This document shows positions 8,190 to 16,710 of a DNA stretch of 64,000 nt, in pieces. Positions within the stretch are counted from its first letter, which is position 1. Each line of letters starts with the position of its first letter. Below the pieces are notes generated by a model, which was not told the DNA's origin, ran no database searches, and saw nothing but the letters and a program-made list of their open reading frames with translations. The stretch spans positions 62,001 through 126,000 of the forward strand of contig NZ_JAUSRF010000004.1 of the NCBI RefSeq assembly GCF_030811685.1, read 5' to 3'. The stretch is from Neorhizobium huautlense (GTDB taxonomy: Bacteria > Pseudomonadota > Alphaproteobacteria > Rhizobiales > Rhizobiaceae). A program made the position numbers and the translations under genes.

Positions 8190-8464
8190 CAGAGCTTGCG
8201 TCCAAACTCTTTCTCGAATTCCTCGTCTATCTGCCGCATCGCTTCGCCGGCATCGATGAGATCGCCACTCTCCTCGGCCTCGGCAATCAGAGCGTCCAGT
8301 TCGTCTACGGTATAACCATGGATCAGACGTGATGACCGCAACGTCGCCATGGCTTTCGTGACGACATCACCAGCCGTTGCAAACTCCCCGGAAGCGACCG
8401 CCTCGTTGATCGCCTCGCTCACTTCGCGAGGAATATCGATGCTTACCTTCTCAAGCTGCGGCAT
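8189..8464 (-). CDS. parD: ParD-type antitoxin (ribbon-helix-helix)
   Basis: 91 residues from the ATG at 8464, preceded by CGGAGG; the open frame extends further upstream but without a ribosome site. The N-terminus (LEKVSIDIPREVSEAINEAVASGE) is the ribbon-helix-helix DNA-binding part of CopG/ParD proteins, and the acidic C-terminus (DELDALIAEAEESG, EEFEKEFGRKL) is the toxin-binding tail. It should neutralise the adjacent ParE and autorepress. The 49-bp gap before it, after sufT, could hold the module's own promoter. Confidence 0.85.
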   Translation of the reverse strand: MPQLEKVSIDIPREVSEAINEAVASGEFATAGDVVTKAMATLRSSRLIHGYTVDELDALIAEAEESGDLIDAGEAMRQIDEEFEKEFGRKL

Positions 8465-8513
8465 GATGCTGAGCCTCCGGGGGACGCGGAAAAATGATAA
8501 CCGATCAAGCCGA

Positions 8514-8888
8514 TCAATACCAGCCGACCGCCACCTGCGCCTCTTCCGACATGCGCTCCGGCGTCCATGGCGGATCAAAGGTCATCTCGACCTCAACGCC
8601 CGACACGCCTTCGACGGCCCCCACGGCATTTTCCACCCAGCCCGGCATTTCGCCAGCAACCGGGCAACCGGGGGCCGTCAGCGTCATGGCGATCTTCACC
8701 ATGCGGTCGTCCTCGATATCGATCTTGTAGATCAAACCGAGTTCGAAAATGTCGGCCGGGATTTCCGGGTCGTAAACGGTTTTCAGCGCCGCGATGATGT
8801 CATCGGACAGGCGCTCCAATTCGTCGGCCGGAATGGCGGAATCGATGATGCCTTCACGGGCATCCCATTTTGGTATGTCTTGGTCCAT
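8514..8888 (-). CDS. sufT: SUF-associated MIP18/DUF59 protein SufT
   Basis: 124 residues. The DUF59 core is clear: VYDPEIPADIFELGLIYKIDI, then MVKIAMTLTAPGCPVAGEMP containing the conserved cysteine, and FDPPWTPERMSEEA at the end. SufT family proteins help Fe-S assembly, particularly maturation of target proteins. It follows sufS1 by 14 bp; in Agrobacterium the corresponding operon member has been called sufX. Confidence 0.88.
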   Translation of the reverse strand: MDQDIPKWDAREGIIDSAIPADELERLSDDIIAALKTVYDPEIPADIFELGLIYKIDIEDDRMVKIAMTLTAPGCPVAGEMPGWVENAVGAVEGVSGVEVEMTFDPPWTPERMSEEAQVAVGWY

Positions 8889-8902
8889 GACCCCTAAAAT
8901 CC

Positions 8903-10141
8903 TCAGGCAAAGAAATTGCGCGCATAGTCGAGCGCATCGGCCAGCGCATCCACTTCGGCACGGGTATTATACATGCCGAAAGATGCGCGACATGTGGAGG
9001 TGACGCCAAAGCGTTTCAACAGCGGCATCGCACAATGTGTACCGGCCCGCACCGCCACGCCACGGCGATCGATCACCATCGACACGTCATGGGCATGAAT
9101 GCCGGCCAGTTCGAACGAGAAGATAGCCCCCTTGCCCGGCGCATTGCCGATAATGCGAAGCGAATTGATCGCCTGCAACCGTTCGGTCGCATAGGCGGTC
9201 AGATCCGCCTCGTGGCGGGAAATCGCCTCGCGGCCGATCTTCTCCATGTAATCCAGCGCATGGCCAAGCCCGATCGCCTGCACAATCGGCGGCGTTCCGG
9301 CTTCGAAACGATGCGGCGGATCATTGTAGGTGACAAAATCCTGATCGACATCGACGATCATTTCGCCACCGCCCATGAACGGCCGCATCTCCTTCAGTCG
9401 CTCGGTCTTGCCGTACAGCACGCCGATGCCCGAAGGCCCGTAAAGCTTATGGCCGGTCATCACGAACCAGTCGCAATCGATATCGCGTACGTCGATCGGC
9501 ATATGCACCGCGCTTTGCGAACCATCGACCAGAACCGGAATGCCACGCTCGCGGGCGATGCGGCAAATTTCCTTGACCGGAACCACGGTGCCGAGCGCAT
9601 TCGACATGTGGGTGATGGCGATCAGTTTGGTCTTCTCTGTCAGCGACTTTTCGAACGCTTCGATGTGAAAAGCGCCTTCGTCATCCACCGGCACCCAGAC
9701 CAGTTTTGCGCCCTGCCGTTCGCGGATGAAATGCCACGGCACGATGTTGGAGTGATGCTCCATGATCGAGATAACGATCTCGTCGCCCTCGCCGATCTTT
9801 GGCATGCCATAACCGTAAGCGACGGTGTTGATCGCCTCGGTCGAATTTTTGGTGAAGATGATCTCATCCACCGAGCCGGCATTCAGGAATTTCCGCACCT
9901 TTTCACGCGCCGCCTCATAGGCATCGGTGGCGGCATTCGAAAGATAATGCAGGCCGCGATGCACATTGGCATATTCGTTCGAATAGGCGTGGCTGATCGC
10001 ATCGATCACCGATTGCGGCTTTTGCGCCGAAGCGCCGTTATCGAGGTAAACGAGCGGCTTGCCATGCACCATGGTCGACAGGATCGGAAAATCCCGCCTG
10101 ATGGCTTCGACGTCGTAAGCGGCGTGTGTGGTGTGGTCCAT
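8903..10141 (-). CDS. sufS: SufS-type cysteine desulfurase (group II)
   Basis: 412 residues from the ATG at 10141; the upstream in-frame extension runs into a palindromic repeat and is not coding. The PLP lysine is in MTGHKLYGPSG (about residue 228) and the active cysteine in RAGTHCAMPLL (about 370), both typical of group II desulfurases, which take sulfur from L-cysteine and hand it to a SufE/SufU partner or SufB. No sufE gene is in the window. It lies between sufD and sufT; an intergenic palindrome separates it from sufD. It is the second desulfurase of this operon. Confidence 0.92.
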   Translation of the reverse strand: MDHTTHAAYDVEAIRRDFPILSTMVHGKPLVYLDNGASAQKPQSVIDAISHAYSNEYANVHRGLHYLSNAATDAYEAAREKVRKFLNAGSVDEIIFTKNSTEAINTVAYGYGMPKIGEGDEIVISIMEHHSNIVPWHFIRERQGAKLVWVPVDDEGAFHIEAFEKSLTEKTKLIAITHMSNALGTVVPVKEICRIARERGIPVLVDGSQSAVHMPIDVRDIDCDWFVMTGHKLYGPSGIGVLYGKTERLKEMRPFMGGGEMIVDVDQDFVTYNDPPHRFEAGTPPIVQAIGLGHALDYMEKIGREAISRHEADLTAYATERLQAINSLRIIGNAPGKGAIFSFELAGIHAHDVSMVIDRRGVAVRAGTHCAMPLLKRFGVTSTCRASFGMYNTRAEVDALADALDYARNFFA

Positions 10142-10220
10142 CGATAAGCCTTTCTGATCCCGCTTTAAGCGAAATGCCGGCAGAAGCTCTTTGCTTGAAG
10201 GCAAACTTGATCGTTTCCCT

Positions 10221-10320
10221 CCGTCATCCTCGGGCTTGACCCGAGGATCCAATCAGGTTGCAACCGGCTCAACGGTCGCAGATGCTCGGGACATCCCTCG
10301 GGTCAAACCCGAGGACGAGC
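10221..10320. repeat. Degraded REP-like inverted pair
   Basis: Left arm at 10221-10250 (CGTCATCCTCGGGCTTGACC, then CGAGGATCC) and a diverged right arm at about 10281-10320 containing CTCGGGTCAAACCCGAGGA. Each arm is itself a hairpin (CCTCGGG/CCCGAGG) and the two face each other. It belongs to the same family as the pairs at 12486-12909 and 52521-52603. It lies between sufD and sufS inside the operon. Confidence 0.75.
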
Positions 10321-10359
10321 ATAACGAGCGGAGGAGTTCTGCCCCTCCGCCCTTCAATA

Positions 10360-11634
10360 TCAGGCGTGCTTTTCCAGCCAGACGGAAATGATGTCTTCCA
10401 GTGCTTCCACCAGTTGCTCGTTTTCCAGTTCCTCGACGATCTCGGCGACGAAAGCGTTGACCAGCATGGCCCGCGCCTTGTTTTCCGGAATGCCGCGTGC
10501 CTTCAGGTAATAGAGGTGGTTGTCGTCGATATCGGCAACCGTCGCACCATGGCCGCAGACCACGTCATCGGCAAAGATTTCGAGTTCCGGCTTGGCCGAA
10601 AAATCGGCATCGTCCGACAGCAGCAGCGTGTTGCACGACATTTTGGCATCGGTCTTCTGAGCGTCGAGCGCCACCTTGATCATGCCCTGGAACACGCCAC
10701 GCGCACGATCGAACACCACGTTACGGAAGACTTCCGTCGAGCTCGTGTTCGGCACGTTGTGCGCCAGAACCAGCGTCACGTCGGTATGCGTGTCACCGCC
10801 CAGCAGGTTTACGCCGCGCAGCGTCAGTTCGGCATTTTCGCCCGACACATCGATACGCAGTTCCTGACGCACCAGCTTGCCGCCGGCATTGATGACGAAC
10901 AGTTTCAGCTTGGCATCGGCACCCACACGAATGCGGATCTGGCCGAGATGCGTGTCCTCAGCGCCCTGCTGCTGCACGATCACCCAAGTGACGTCCGCAC
11001 CATCACCGACAGAAATGTCGCTGACAGTGGAAACGAAGGCCGAGCCATCACCGGTCGCGGCGTGGCGCTCGATCACGGTTGCCGTGCTGTTTGCGCCAAA
11101 GCTGACCGGAAAGCGCGTATGCACTTGACCACCGCCATGGATGGCCTGGATTTCGATCGGCGTTTCCAGTTCGGTGTCGGCCGGCACTTCCAGCACATAA
11201 CCGTCGGCAACAAAACTGCCGTTGATACGGCCGATGGCATCGTCACCGTCGATGACGGAAAGGCCCGGAGCAGCCGTTCCTTCTCGCAGCATATCGGCGA
11301 AAGCGCTGACAAGAACGCCTTCGACAGCAGCCTTGGCATCGACCTTGCCCTGAAGGGCAGCCAGAACCGGCGAACCGTCCACGAACGGCGTCTTCGCATC
11401 GATGACAGCCGTGCTGGCCTCGCTCGGCACAGCGCGCAAAAGCGTCTTCAGGTCGGTATAGTGCCATGCCTCGATGCGACGCGTCGGCAGGCCCTTGGTC
11501 TTCAGGTCGTCGAGCAGGCGATCGCGGGCGCTGGCAACGGCGCCATTGCCCGGCAGGTCGCCGAAGGACGCGTTATAGGCGTCGATCAGCGCGCTTTCCG
11601 CAGCACTCAGGCGGGGTTGGGTCTGGGTATCCAT
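10360..11634 (-). CDS. sufD: Fe-S scaffold complex protein SufD
   Basis: 424 residues, normal for SufD. The N-terminus has the family's GLPTRRIEAWHYTDLKTLL segment; the C-terminal half has the parallel beta-helix signature (FVSTVSDISVGDGADVTWV, MSCNTLLLSDDADFSAKPELEIFADDV, CGHGATV, EIVEELENEQL). SufD pairs with SufB in the SufBC2D scaffold. A GGGAGGTG site precedes the ATG. It starts 22 bp after sufC. Confidence 0.92.
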   Translation of the reverse strand: MDTQTQPRLSAAESALIDAYNASFGDLPGNGAVASARDRLLDDLKTKGLPTRRIEAWHYTDLKTLLRAVPSEASTAVIDAKTPFVDGSPVLAALQGKVDAKAAVEGVLVSAFADMLREGTAAPGLSVIDGDDAIGRINGSFVADGYVLEVPADTELETPIEIQAIHGGGQVHTRFPVSFGANSTATVIERHAATGDGSAFVSTVSDISVGDGADVTWVIVQQQGAEDTHLGQIRIRVGADAKLKLFVINAGGKLVRQELRIDVSGENAELTLRGVNLLGGDTHTDVTLVLAHNVPNTSSTEVFRNVVFDRARGVFQGMIKVALDAQKTDAKMSCNTLLLSDDADFSAKPELEIFADDVVCGHGATVADIDDNHLYYLKARGIPENKARAMLVNAFVAEIVEELENEQLVEALEDIISVWLEKHA

Positions 11635-11655
11635 AGTCTTTTCACCTCCCGCCGA

Positions 11656-12411
11656 TCAGGCTGCCGCGCCGATGATGTCGGCGTAACCGTTGGCTTCCAG
11701 TTCCAGCGCCAGTTCCTTGTCGCCCGAACGGATGATCTGGCCCTTGTAGAGAACGTGAACGCTGTCCGGCACGATATAGTCGAGCAGGCGCTGGTAGTGG
11801 GTGATGACGATGGTGGCGCGATCCGGCGACTTCAGCGCGTTGACGCCATCGGCAACGATCTTCAGCGCATCGATATCGAGGCCGGAATCGGTCTCGTCGA
11901 GCACGCACAGTTTTGGCTCCAAGAGCGCCATCTGCAGGATTTCGGCGCGCTTCTTTTCACCGCCGGAGAAACCGACGTTCAGCGGACGCTTCAGCATGTC
12001 CATGTTGATCTTCAGCTCGCCGGCCGATTCCTTGACGCGACGGATGAATTCCGGGGTCGTCAGTTCTTCTTCGCCGCGCGCCTTGCGCTGCTCGTTCATC
12101 GCCACCTTCAGGAACTGCATGGTGGCAACGCCCGGAATTTCGACCGGGTACTGGAAGGCAAGGAAAATGCCCTTGGAGGCGCGCTCAGCCGGGTCGAGTT
12201 CCAGAATGCTCTCGCCGTTGTAAAGGATGTCGCCCTCGGTGACTTCATAGTCCTCGCGGCCCGACAGGATGTAGGACAGCGTCGACTTGCCGGAACCGTT
12301 CGGGCCCATGATAGCGGCCACTTCGCCGGCCTTCACGGTGAGGTTCAGGCCACGGATGATTTCGGTGCCGTCTTCGGCGATACGGGCGTGCAGGTTCTTG
12401 ATCTCAAGCAT
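11656..12411 (-). CDS. sufC: SufC ABC-type ATPase of the SufBCD scaffold
   Basis: 251 residues from the ATG at 12411. Walker A GPNGSGKST, signature FSGGEKKR, and the SufC-specific Walker B LCVLDETDSGLD are all present. SufC hydrolyses ATP to remodel the SufBCD complex during cluster assembly; it is soluble and not a transporter. The conserved sufB-sufC junction is broken here by the GIY-YIG unit, leaving about 510 bp between the two genes. Confidence 0.93.
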   Translation of the reverse strand: MLEIKNLHARIAEDGTEIIRGLNLTVKAGEVAAIMGPNGSGKSTLSYILSGREDYEVTEGDILYNGESILELDPAERASKGIFLAFQYPVEIPGVATMQFLKVAMNEQRKARGEEELTTPEFIRRVKESAGELKINMDMLKRPLNVGFSGGEKKRAEILQMALLEPKLCVLDETDSGLDIDALKIVADGVNALKSPDRATIVITHYQRLLDYIVPDSVHVLYKGQIIRSGDKELALELEANGYADIIGAAA

Positions 12412-12485
12412 TCTCTTTGTCCTGTTCATAGGGCGGTTCAAGGGCCGCCTGTGTGCCCGCAAGGGCCTATCTCAAGTTTTGCGTT

Positions 12486-12909
12486 CGTCATCCTCGGGCT
12501 TGTCCCGAGGATCTAAGCCGTCAATTGTAGTCGTTCCATTGCCGCGTATTCTCACGTGGCCGATAGGTATTTTCGATCTCGTCGATGCGCTCAAACAGGT
12601 CCATCCAGGTTGGATTGATTTCCTCTATGAGGTTGATCTTCCACTCACGCAGATAACGCTTCAACGATTTCTCCCGCTGTATCGCCAGAACGATATTGGG
12701 ATGGGTTTCGAACCAGACGAGGTTCTTGGCCCTGTATTTTTCTGTGTAGCCCTTCTGCACCACATTACGATGTTCCCAGATCCGTCCATGAAGATCACTC
12801 GTCACACCGGTGTAGATCACACCGCGCGGCTTATCGGACATCATGTAGACGAAGCCACTCATCCTATATCCTGCGGCAGCAGATCCTCGGGACAAGCCCG
12901 AGGATGACG
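12486..12909. mobile_element. Compact unit: GIY-YIG gene between perfect 29-bp inverted repeats
   Basis: Left repeat at 12486-12514 and right repeat at 12881-12909 are exact reverse complements over 29 bp (core CCTCGGGCTTGTCCCGAGG). Between them are 366 bp, nearly all taken by the GIY-YIG gene: its stop is 6 bp from one repeat and its start 18 bp from the other. The same arms form an 83-bp pair without any gene at 52521-52603. The unit interrupts the suf operon. That it moves or moved as a unit is inference. Confidence 0.65.
12521..12862 (-). CDS. Small GIY-YIG endonuclease-fold protein
   Basis: 113 residues from the ATG at 12862 (AGGATATAGG before it). The single-domain GIY-YIG order is visible: FVYMM, then V-I-Y-T-G-V-T-S-D-L with the GIY/YIG-type strands, the catalytic arginine in HGRIWEHR, and a glutamate in REKSLKRYLREWKINLIEEINP. 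Proteins of this UPF0213-like group are predicted nucleases, mostly uncharacterised. The gene fills the space between two perfect 29-bp inverted repeats and sits inside the suf operon, unrelated to Fe-S work. Alternative view: a harmless passenger between two REP copies. Confidence 0.85.
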   Translation of the reverse strand: MSGFVYMMSDKPRGVIYTGVTSDLHGRIWEHRNVVQKGYTEKYRAKNLVWFETHPNIVLAIQREKSLKRYLREWKINLIEEINPTWMDLFERIDEIENTYRPRENTRQWNDYN

Positions 12910-12922
12910 GCGTTAAATGTCC

Positions 12923-14392
12923 TTATCCAACCGAACCCTCAAGCGAGATGCCGATCAGCTTCTGCGCTTCGACGGCAAATTCCATCGGCAGTTCCTGAAT
13001 GACTTCCTTGACGAAGCCGTTGACGATCAACGCGATCGCCTCTTCGGTCGGGATGCCGCGCTGCAGGCAGTAGAACAGCTGGTCTTCGGAAATCTTCGAG
13101 GTGGTCGCTTCGTGCTCGAACTGAGCCGAAGAGTTCTTCGCCTCGATGTAGGGCACGGTATGCGCGCCGCAACGATCGCCGATCAGCAGGCTGTCGCACT
13201 GCGTGAAGTTGCGGGCATTGCTCGCCTTGCGGTGAGCCGAAACCTGGCCGCGATAGGTGTTCTGCGAAACGCCGGCGGCGATACCCTTGGACACGATGCG
13301 GCTCGACGTGTTCTTGCCGAGATGGATCATCTTGGTGCCGCTATCGATCTGCTGGTGACCGTTGGAAACGGCGATCGAATAGAATTCGCCACGGCTTTCA
13401 TCACCGCGCAGGATGCAGGACGGGTATTTCCAGGTGATCGCCGAACCGGTTTCGACCTGCGTCCAGGAGATCTTGGAACGGTCGCCACGGCAATCGCCAC
13501 GCTTGGTGACAAAATTGTAGATGCCGCCCTTGCCTTCCTTGTCGCCCGGGAACCAGTTCTGAACGGTCGAATACTTGATTTCGGCATCGTCCAGAGCGAC
13601 GAGCTCGACGACCGCCGCATGCAGCTGGTTTTCGTCGCGCTGCGGTGCGGTGCAGCCTTCGAGATAGGAAACGTAGGCGCCTTCTTCGCAGATGATCAGC
13701 GTGCGTTCGAACTGGCCGGTGTTCTTCTCGTTGATACGGAAATAGGTGGACAGTTCCATCGGGCAACGAACGCCCTTCGGCACGAACACGAAGGAACCAT
13801 CGGTGAAGACGGCGGCATTCAGCGTCGCATAAAAATTGTCGGAGGTCGGAACGACCGAACCGAGATATTTCTTGATCAGCTCGGGATGTTCGCGGATTGC
13901 TTCCGAGATCGACATGAAGATCACGCCGGCCTTCTGCAGTTCCTTCTTGAAGGTTGTGACGACAGACACCGAGTCGAACACGGCATCGACGGCAACCTTC
14001 GATTTTTGGACGCCGGCCAGAATTTCTTGCTCACGCAGCGGAATGCCAAGCTTTTCGTAGGTCCGCAGCAGTTCCGGATCGACTTCGTCCAGAGAAACCG
14101 GTCCCGTAACGTTTTTCGGAGCGGCATAATAATAATAGTCGTTGAAGTCGATCTTCGGGTAATCGACGCGCGCCCAGCTCGGCTCTTCCATAGTCAGCCA
14201 GCGGCGATAGGCGTCGAGACGCCATTCCAGCATCCAGTCCGGCTCCTGCTTCTTGGCAGAGATGAAACGGATGATGTCTTCGGACAGGCCCTTGGGCGCC
14301 TTGTCGACTTCGATGATCGTCTCAAAACCGTATTTGTACTGGTCGATATCGATCCCACGGACCTGATCGATTGTTTCCTGAACGGCAGGCAT
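12923..14392 (-). CDS. sufB: Fe-S scaffold complex protein SufB
   Basis: 489 residues from the ATG at 14392, preceded by TTTGGAG; upstream frame is not needed. Family landmarks: [23 protein letters not shown], the beta-helix core with [22 protein letters not shown] in two parts, [28 protein letters not shown] in two parts, and [17 protein letters not shown] with the conserved cysteine near the C-terminus. SufB receives sulfur and iron and builds the cluster with SufC and SufD. Downstream stop is 14 bp from the inverted repeat of the GIY-YIG unit. Confidence 0.93.
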   Translation of the reverse strand: MPAVQETIDQVRGIDIDQYKYGFETIIEVDKAPKGLSEDIIRFISAKKQEPDWMLEWRLDAYRRWLTMEEPSWARVDYPKIDFNDYYYYAAPKNVTGPVSLDEVDPELLRTYEKLGIPLREQEILAGVQKSKVAVDAVFDSVSVVTTFKKELQKAGVIFMSISEAIREHPELIKKYLGSVVPTSDNFYATLNAAVFTDGSFVFVPKGVRCPMELSTYFRINEKNTGQFERTLIICEEGAYVSYLEGCTAPQRDENQLHAAVVELVALDDAEIKYSTVQNWFPGDKEGKGGIYNFVTKRGDCRGDRSKISWTQVETGSAITWKYPSCILRGDESRGEFYSIAVSNGHQQIDSGTKMIHLGKNTSSRIVSKGIAAGVSQNTYRGQVSAHRKASNARNFTQCDSLLIGDRCGAHTVPYIEAKNSSAQFEHEATTSKISEDQLFYCLQRGIPTEEAIALIVNGFVKEVIQELPMEFAVEAQKLIGISLEGSVG

Positions 14393-14508
14393 CACATTCT
14401 CCAAATCTGGCCGGAATAAAGGGTCCGGCAGCTTGTCATCCTCTTGGCGGGGTTCCGCCATCATGTAAGCGCCAGAAGGGGAATTTCCCACCTTTTGGCA
14501 AGGTCAAA

Positions 14509-14535
14509 ATTTGCGTTTCCGCAAATCATTCTAAA
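14509..14535. promoter_or_regulatory. Palindrome and half Irr-like site upstream of sufB
   Basis: ATTTGCG, spacer TTTC, CGCAAAT at 14509-14526 is a perfect 7-4-7 inverted repeat. Directly beside it on the minus strand is TTTAGAA (14529-14535), one half of the Irr box seen before sufS2. The 150-bp gap between the first desulfurase and sufB is long for this operon, so a second, regulated start for sufB is possible; no clear -10 was found. Confidence 0.35.
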
Positions 14536-14542
14536 CTGGCGT

Positions 14543-15706
14543 TTATGCAGCCTGCCCCGAAAGGCGGCGGCCAGCCACTTTGGCAAAAGCGGCAATCGCT
14601 CGGTCGATATCGGCCTCCGTCGTTGAGGCCCCAAGCGATATACGCAGGCCGCCCAGTTTCGGATCATGTCCCATGGCGGTCAGCACATGACTTTCGCCGA
14701 CACGGCCGGACGAGCAGGCCGACCCCGCCGACAGCGCGATACCTTCGAGATCAAAGCCGATCTGACCGGTTTCGGATTTCAACTCCGGCAGGGTGAAGAA
14801 GCTCGTATTGGCCACGCGCTTAACATCTGCACCATGGATGATCACGTCAGACGCTGCTGCCCGCATACCCTCTTCCAGTCGGCTGCGCAGGGCCGCGATA
14901 TGGGCACACCGTGCATCCAGCTCACGAAGCGCCACGTCGGCGGCAGCGCCGAAACCGACGATCGCAAAAAAGTTTTCGGTACCGGAACGATGCCCTTTTT
15001 CCTGGCCTCCGCCACGGATCAGCGGCTTCGGCATCAGCACTTCGCCACGCGTAACGAGTGCGCCAACACCTTTCGGGCCACCGATCTTGTGCGACGAAAT
15101 GATCAGGAAATCGGCATCCAGCGCGTTGATATCGAGCGGCAGACGCCCGGCTGCCTGCACGGCATCAACCACCATCAGGCCACCAGCCGCATGCGCAAGT
15201 CTGGCCGCCTCGGCCACAGGCTGCACGATACCCGTCTCGTTGTTCACCAGCATGACGGCCACCATCGGCAGACCGTTTTCACGGTCATGCGCGGAAAGCA
15301 TCGCCGCAAGCGCTGCCAGATCGACCACGCCCTCACCCGTCACCGGAATTTCATGCACATTTTCGGATGCGAAACGACCGCCTTCACGGATCGCCGGATG
15401 TTCGATCGCCGACACATAAAGCGCGCCGATTTTCAGCGGCGAACGCCCCATGCGAAATTCCGGCACCAGAACATGGTTGGAAGCCTCGGTCGCGCCACTG
15501 GTAAAGATGACATGCGCCGGCTCAGTACCGACCAGAGCGGCAACCGAACGTCGCGCCTTTTCCAAGGCCGCCCGCGCCGCCCGGCCCTCACCATGCACGG
15601 AAGATGCATTTCCCGGCAGCGACAGCGCATCCAGCATGGCAAGACGCGCCTCGTCACACAAAGGTGCGGTCGCGTTCCAGTCGAGATATGTGCGTTCAAG
15701 CGCCAT
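14543..15706 (-). CDS. sufS2: Cysteine desulfurase, IscS/NifS type (group I), first gene of the suf operon
   Basis: 387 residues. N-terminal YLDWNATAPLCDEARLAML is the class V aminotransferase start of NifS/IscS proteins; the PLP lysine is in ISSHKIGGPKGVG (about 200) and the active cysteine in SAGSACSSGRVGESH (about 325), a group I loop. It supplies sulfur for cluster assembly beside the group II SufS of the same operon; this two-desulfurase arrangement is the sufS2BCDS1 order known from Agrobacterium. Stop is 150 bp before sufB. Confidence 0.88.
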   Translation of the reverse strand: MALERTYLDWNATAPLCDEARLAMLDALSLPGNASSVHGEGRAARAALEKARRSVAALVGTEPAHVIFTSGATEASNHVLVPEFRMGRSPLKIGALYVSAIEHPAIREGGRFASENVHEIPVTGEGVVDLAALAAMLSAHDRENGLPMVAVMLVNNETGIVQPVAEAARLAHAAGGLMVVDAVQAAGRLPLDINALDADFLIISSHKIGGPKGVGALVTRGEVLMPKPLIRGGGQEKGHRSGTENFFAIVGFGAAADVALRELDARCAHIAALRSRLEEGMRAAASDVIIHGADVKRVANTSFFTLPELKSETGQIGFDLEGIALSAGSACSSGRVGESHVLTAMGHDPKLGGLRISLGASTTEADIDRAIAAFAKVAGRRLSGQAA

Positions 15707-15831
15707 GGCCGGCCATTGTCCGATGCGGTTCAGTTTCTAGATAGGCAGTGTACGGCGCATTTTCCTTGAAATTTTCGCCGGCCTTGCCGTATGAGACACC
15801 CAACCGGGGCAAACCTTGCTGGTCGCCCCAA

Positions 15832-15848
15832 TTTCGAATGGTTCTAAA
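15832..15848. promoter_or_regulatory. Irr-type iron control element (ICE) before the suf operon
   Basis: TTTCGAA-TGG-TTCTAAA is a 7-3-7 inverted repeat with one mismatch, matching the rhizobial ICE pattern (TTTAGAA, short spacer, TTCTAAA). Beside it, TTTCTAGAAA at 15852-15861 is a perfect 10-bp palindrome. Irr binds such sites when haem/iron is low. It lies just downstream of the proposed suf -10 element, a position suited to repression, and between two divergent genes. Confidence 0.55.
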
Positions 15849-15851
15849 CTG

Positions 15852-15880
15852 TTTCTAGAAAAGCTGAGCGGCTTCGTCAA
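15852..15880 (-). promoter_or_regulatory. Predicted suf operon promoter
   Basis: On the minus strand TTGACG (complement of 15875-15880) is followed after 17 bp by TAGAAA (complement of 15852-15857), which overlaps the palindrome next to the Irr box. The -10 is a weak match, so the call is tentative. Confidence 0.4.
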
Positions 15881-15931
15881 GTCAAAGCACAGCCTAACAG
15901 TCAGGAACCTGCGACACTGACCGGAGTACAG

Positions 15932-16609
15932 ATGCCCGAAGTCATTTTCAACGGCCCTGCCGGCCGCCTGGAAGGCCGCTACCAACCATCCAAGGAAAAG
16001 AGCGCGCCGATCGCCATCATCCTGCACCCGCACCCGCAGTTCGGCGGCACGATGAACAACCAGATCGTCTACCAGCTCTTCTACATGTTCCAGAAGCGCG
16101 GTTTCACGACACTCCGGTTCAATTTCCGCTCGATCGGCCGCAGCCAGGGCGAATTCGACCATGGTGCAGGCGAACTGTCGGATGCCGCCTCGGCGCTCGA
16201 CTGGGTGCAGAGCCTGCATCCCGATTCGAAAAGCTGTTGGGTCGCCGGTTATTCCTTCGGCGCCTGGATCGGCATGCAGCTGCTGATGCGCCGTCCAGAG
16301 ATCGAAGGTTTCATGTCGATCGCGCCGCAGCCGAACACCTATGACTTCTCCTTCCTGGCGCCCTGCCCGTCGTCCGGCCTGATCATCAATGGCGATGCGG
16401 ACAAGGTTGCGCCTGAAAAGGACGTCAACGGCCTCGTCGAAAAGCTGAAGACCCAGAAGGGCATCCTCATCACCCACAAGACCGTCGAAGGCGCCAACCA
16501 CTTCTTCAACGGCCAGGTGGAAACGCTGATGGGCGAATGCGAGGATTACCTCGACCGTCGCCTCAACGGCGAACTGGTGCCGGAACCGGCTGCCAAGCGC
16601 ATCCGCTGA
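15932..16609 (+). CDS. Alpha/beta-hydrolase family protein
   Basis: 225 residues. The oxyanion-hole region ILHPHPQFGGTMNN precedes strand and helix 'RFNFRSIGRSQGEFDHG'; the nucleophile elbow is G-Y-S-F-G-A (about residue 108), and a late D-x-V (INGDADKVAP) and His (GANHFF) complete the triad. This is the small-hydrolase group found across alphaproteobacteria (COG2945-like); substrate unknown, cytoplasmic. It is transcribed away from the suf operon across the shared Irr-box region, so iron control could touch it as well. Confidence 0.82.
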   Translation: MPEVIFNGPAGRLEGRYQPSKEKSAPIAIILHPHPQFGGTMNNQIVYQLFYMFQKRGFTTLRFNFRSIGRSQGEFDHGAGELSDAASALDWVQSLHPDSKSCWVAGYSFGAWIGMQLLMRRPEIEGFMSIAPQPNTYDFSFLAPCPSSGLIINGDADKVAPEKDVNGLVEKLKTQKGILITHKTVEGANHFFNGQVETLMGECEDYLDRRLNGELVPEPAAKRIR

Positions 16610-16634
16610 GACGAACAGACAAACGAGAATCACA

Positions 16635-16663
16635 CGGCCGCCTTTCGGGCGGCCGTTTTCGTT
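16635..16663 (+). terminator. Rho-independent terminator after the hydrolase
   Basis: CGGCCGCC, loop TTTCG, GGCGGCCG, then TTTTCGTTT: an 8-bp stem with a T-rich tail. Confidence 0.8.
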
Positions 16664-16710
16664 TGGAATATCTGCTCCGCCGGGATGCAGGAAATCTGCA
16701 CAACCTGGGG

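Noticed and set aside
10258..12516. 752-codon plus-strand ORF
   Set aside because: Antisense to sufD and sufC; its length reflects high GC codon use on the real strand.
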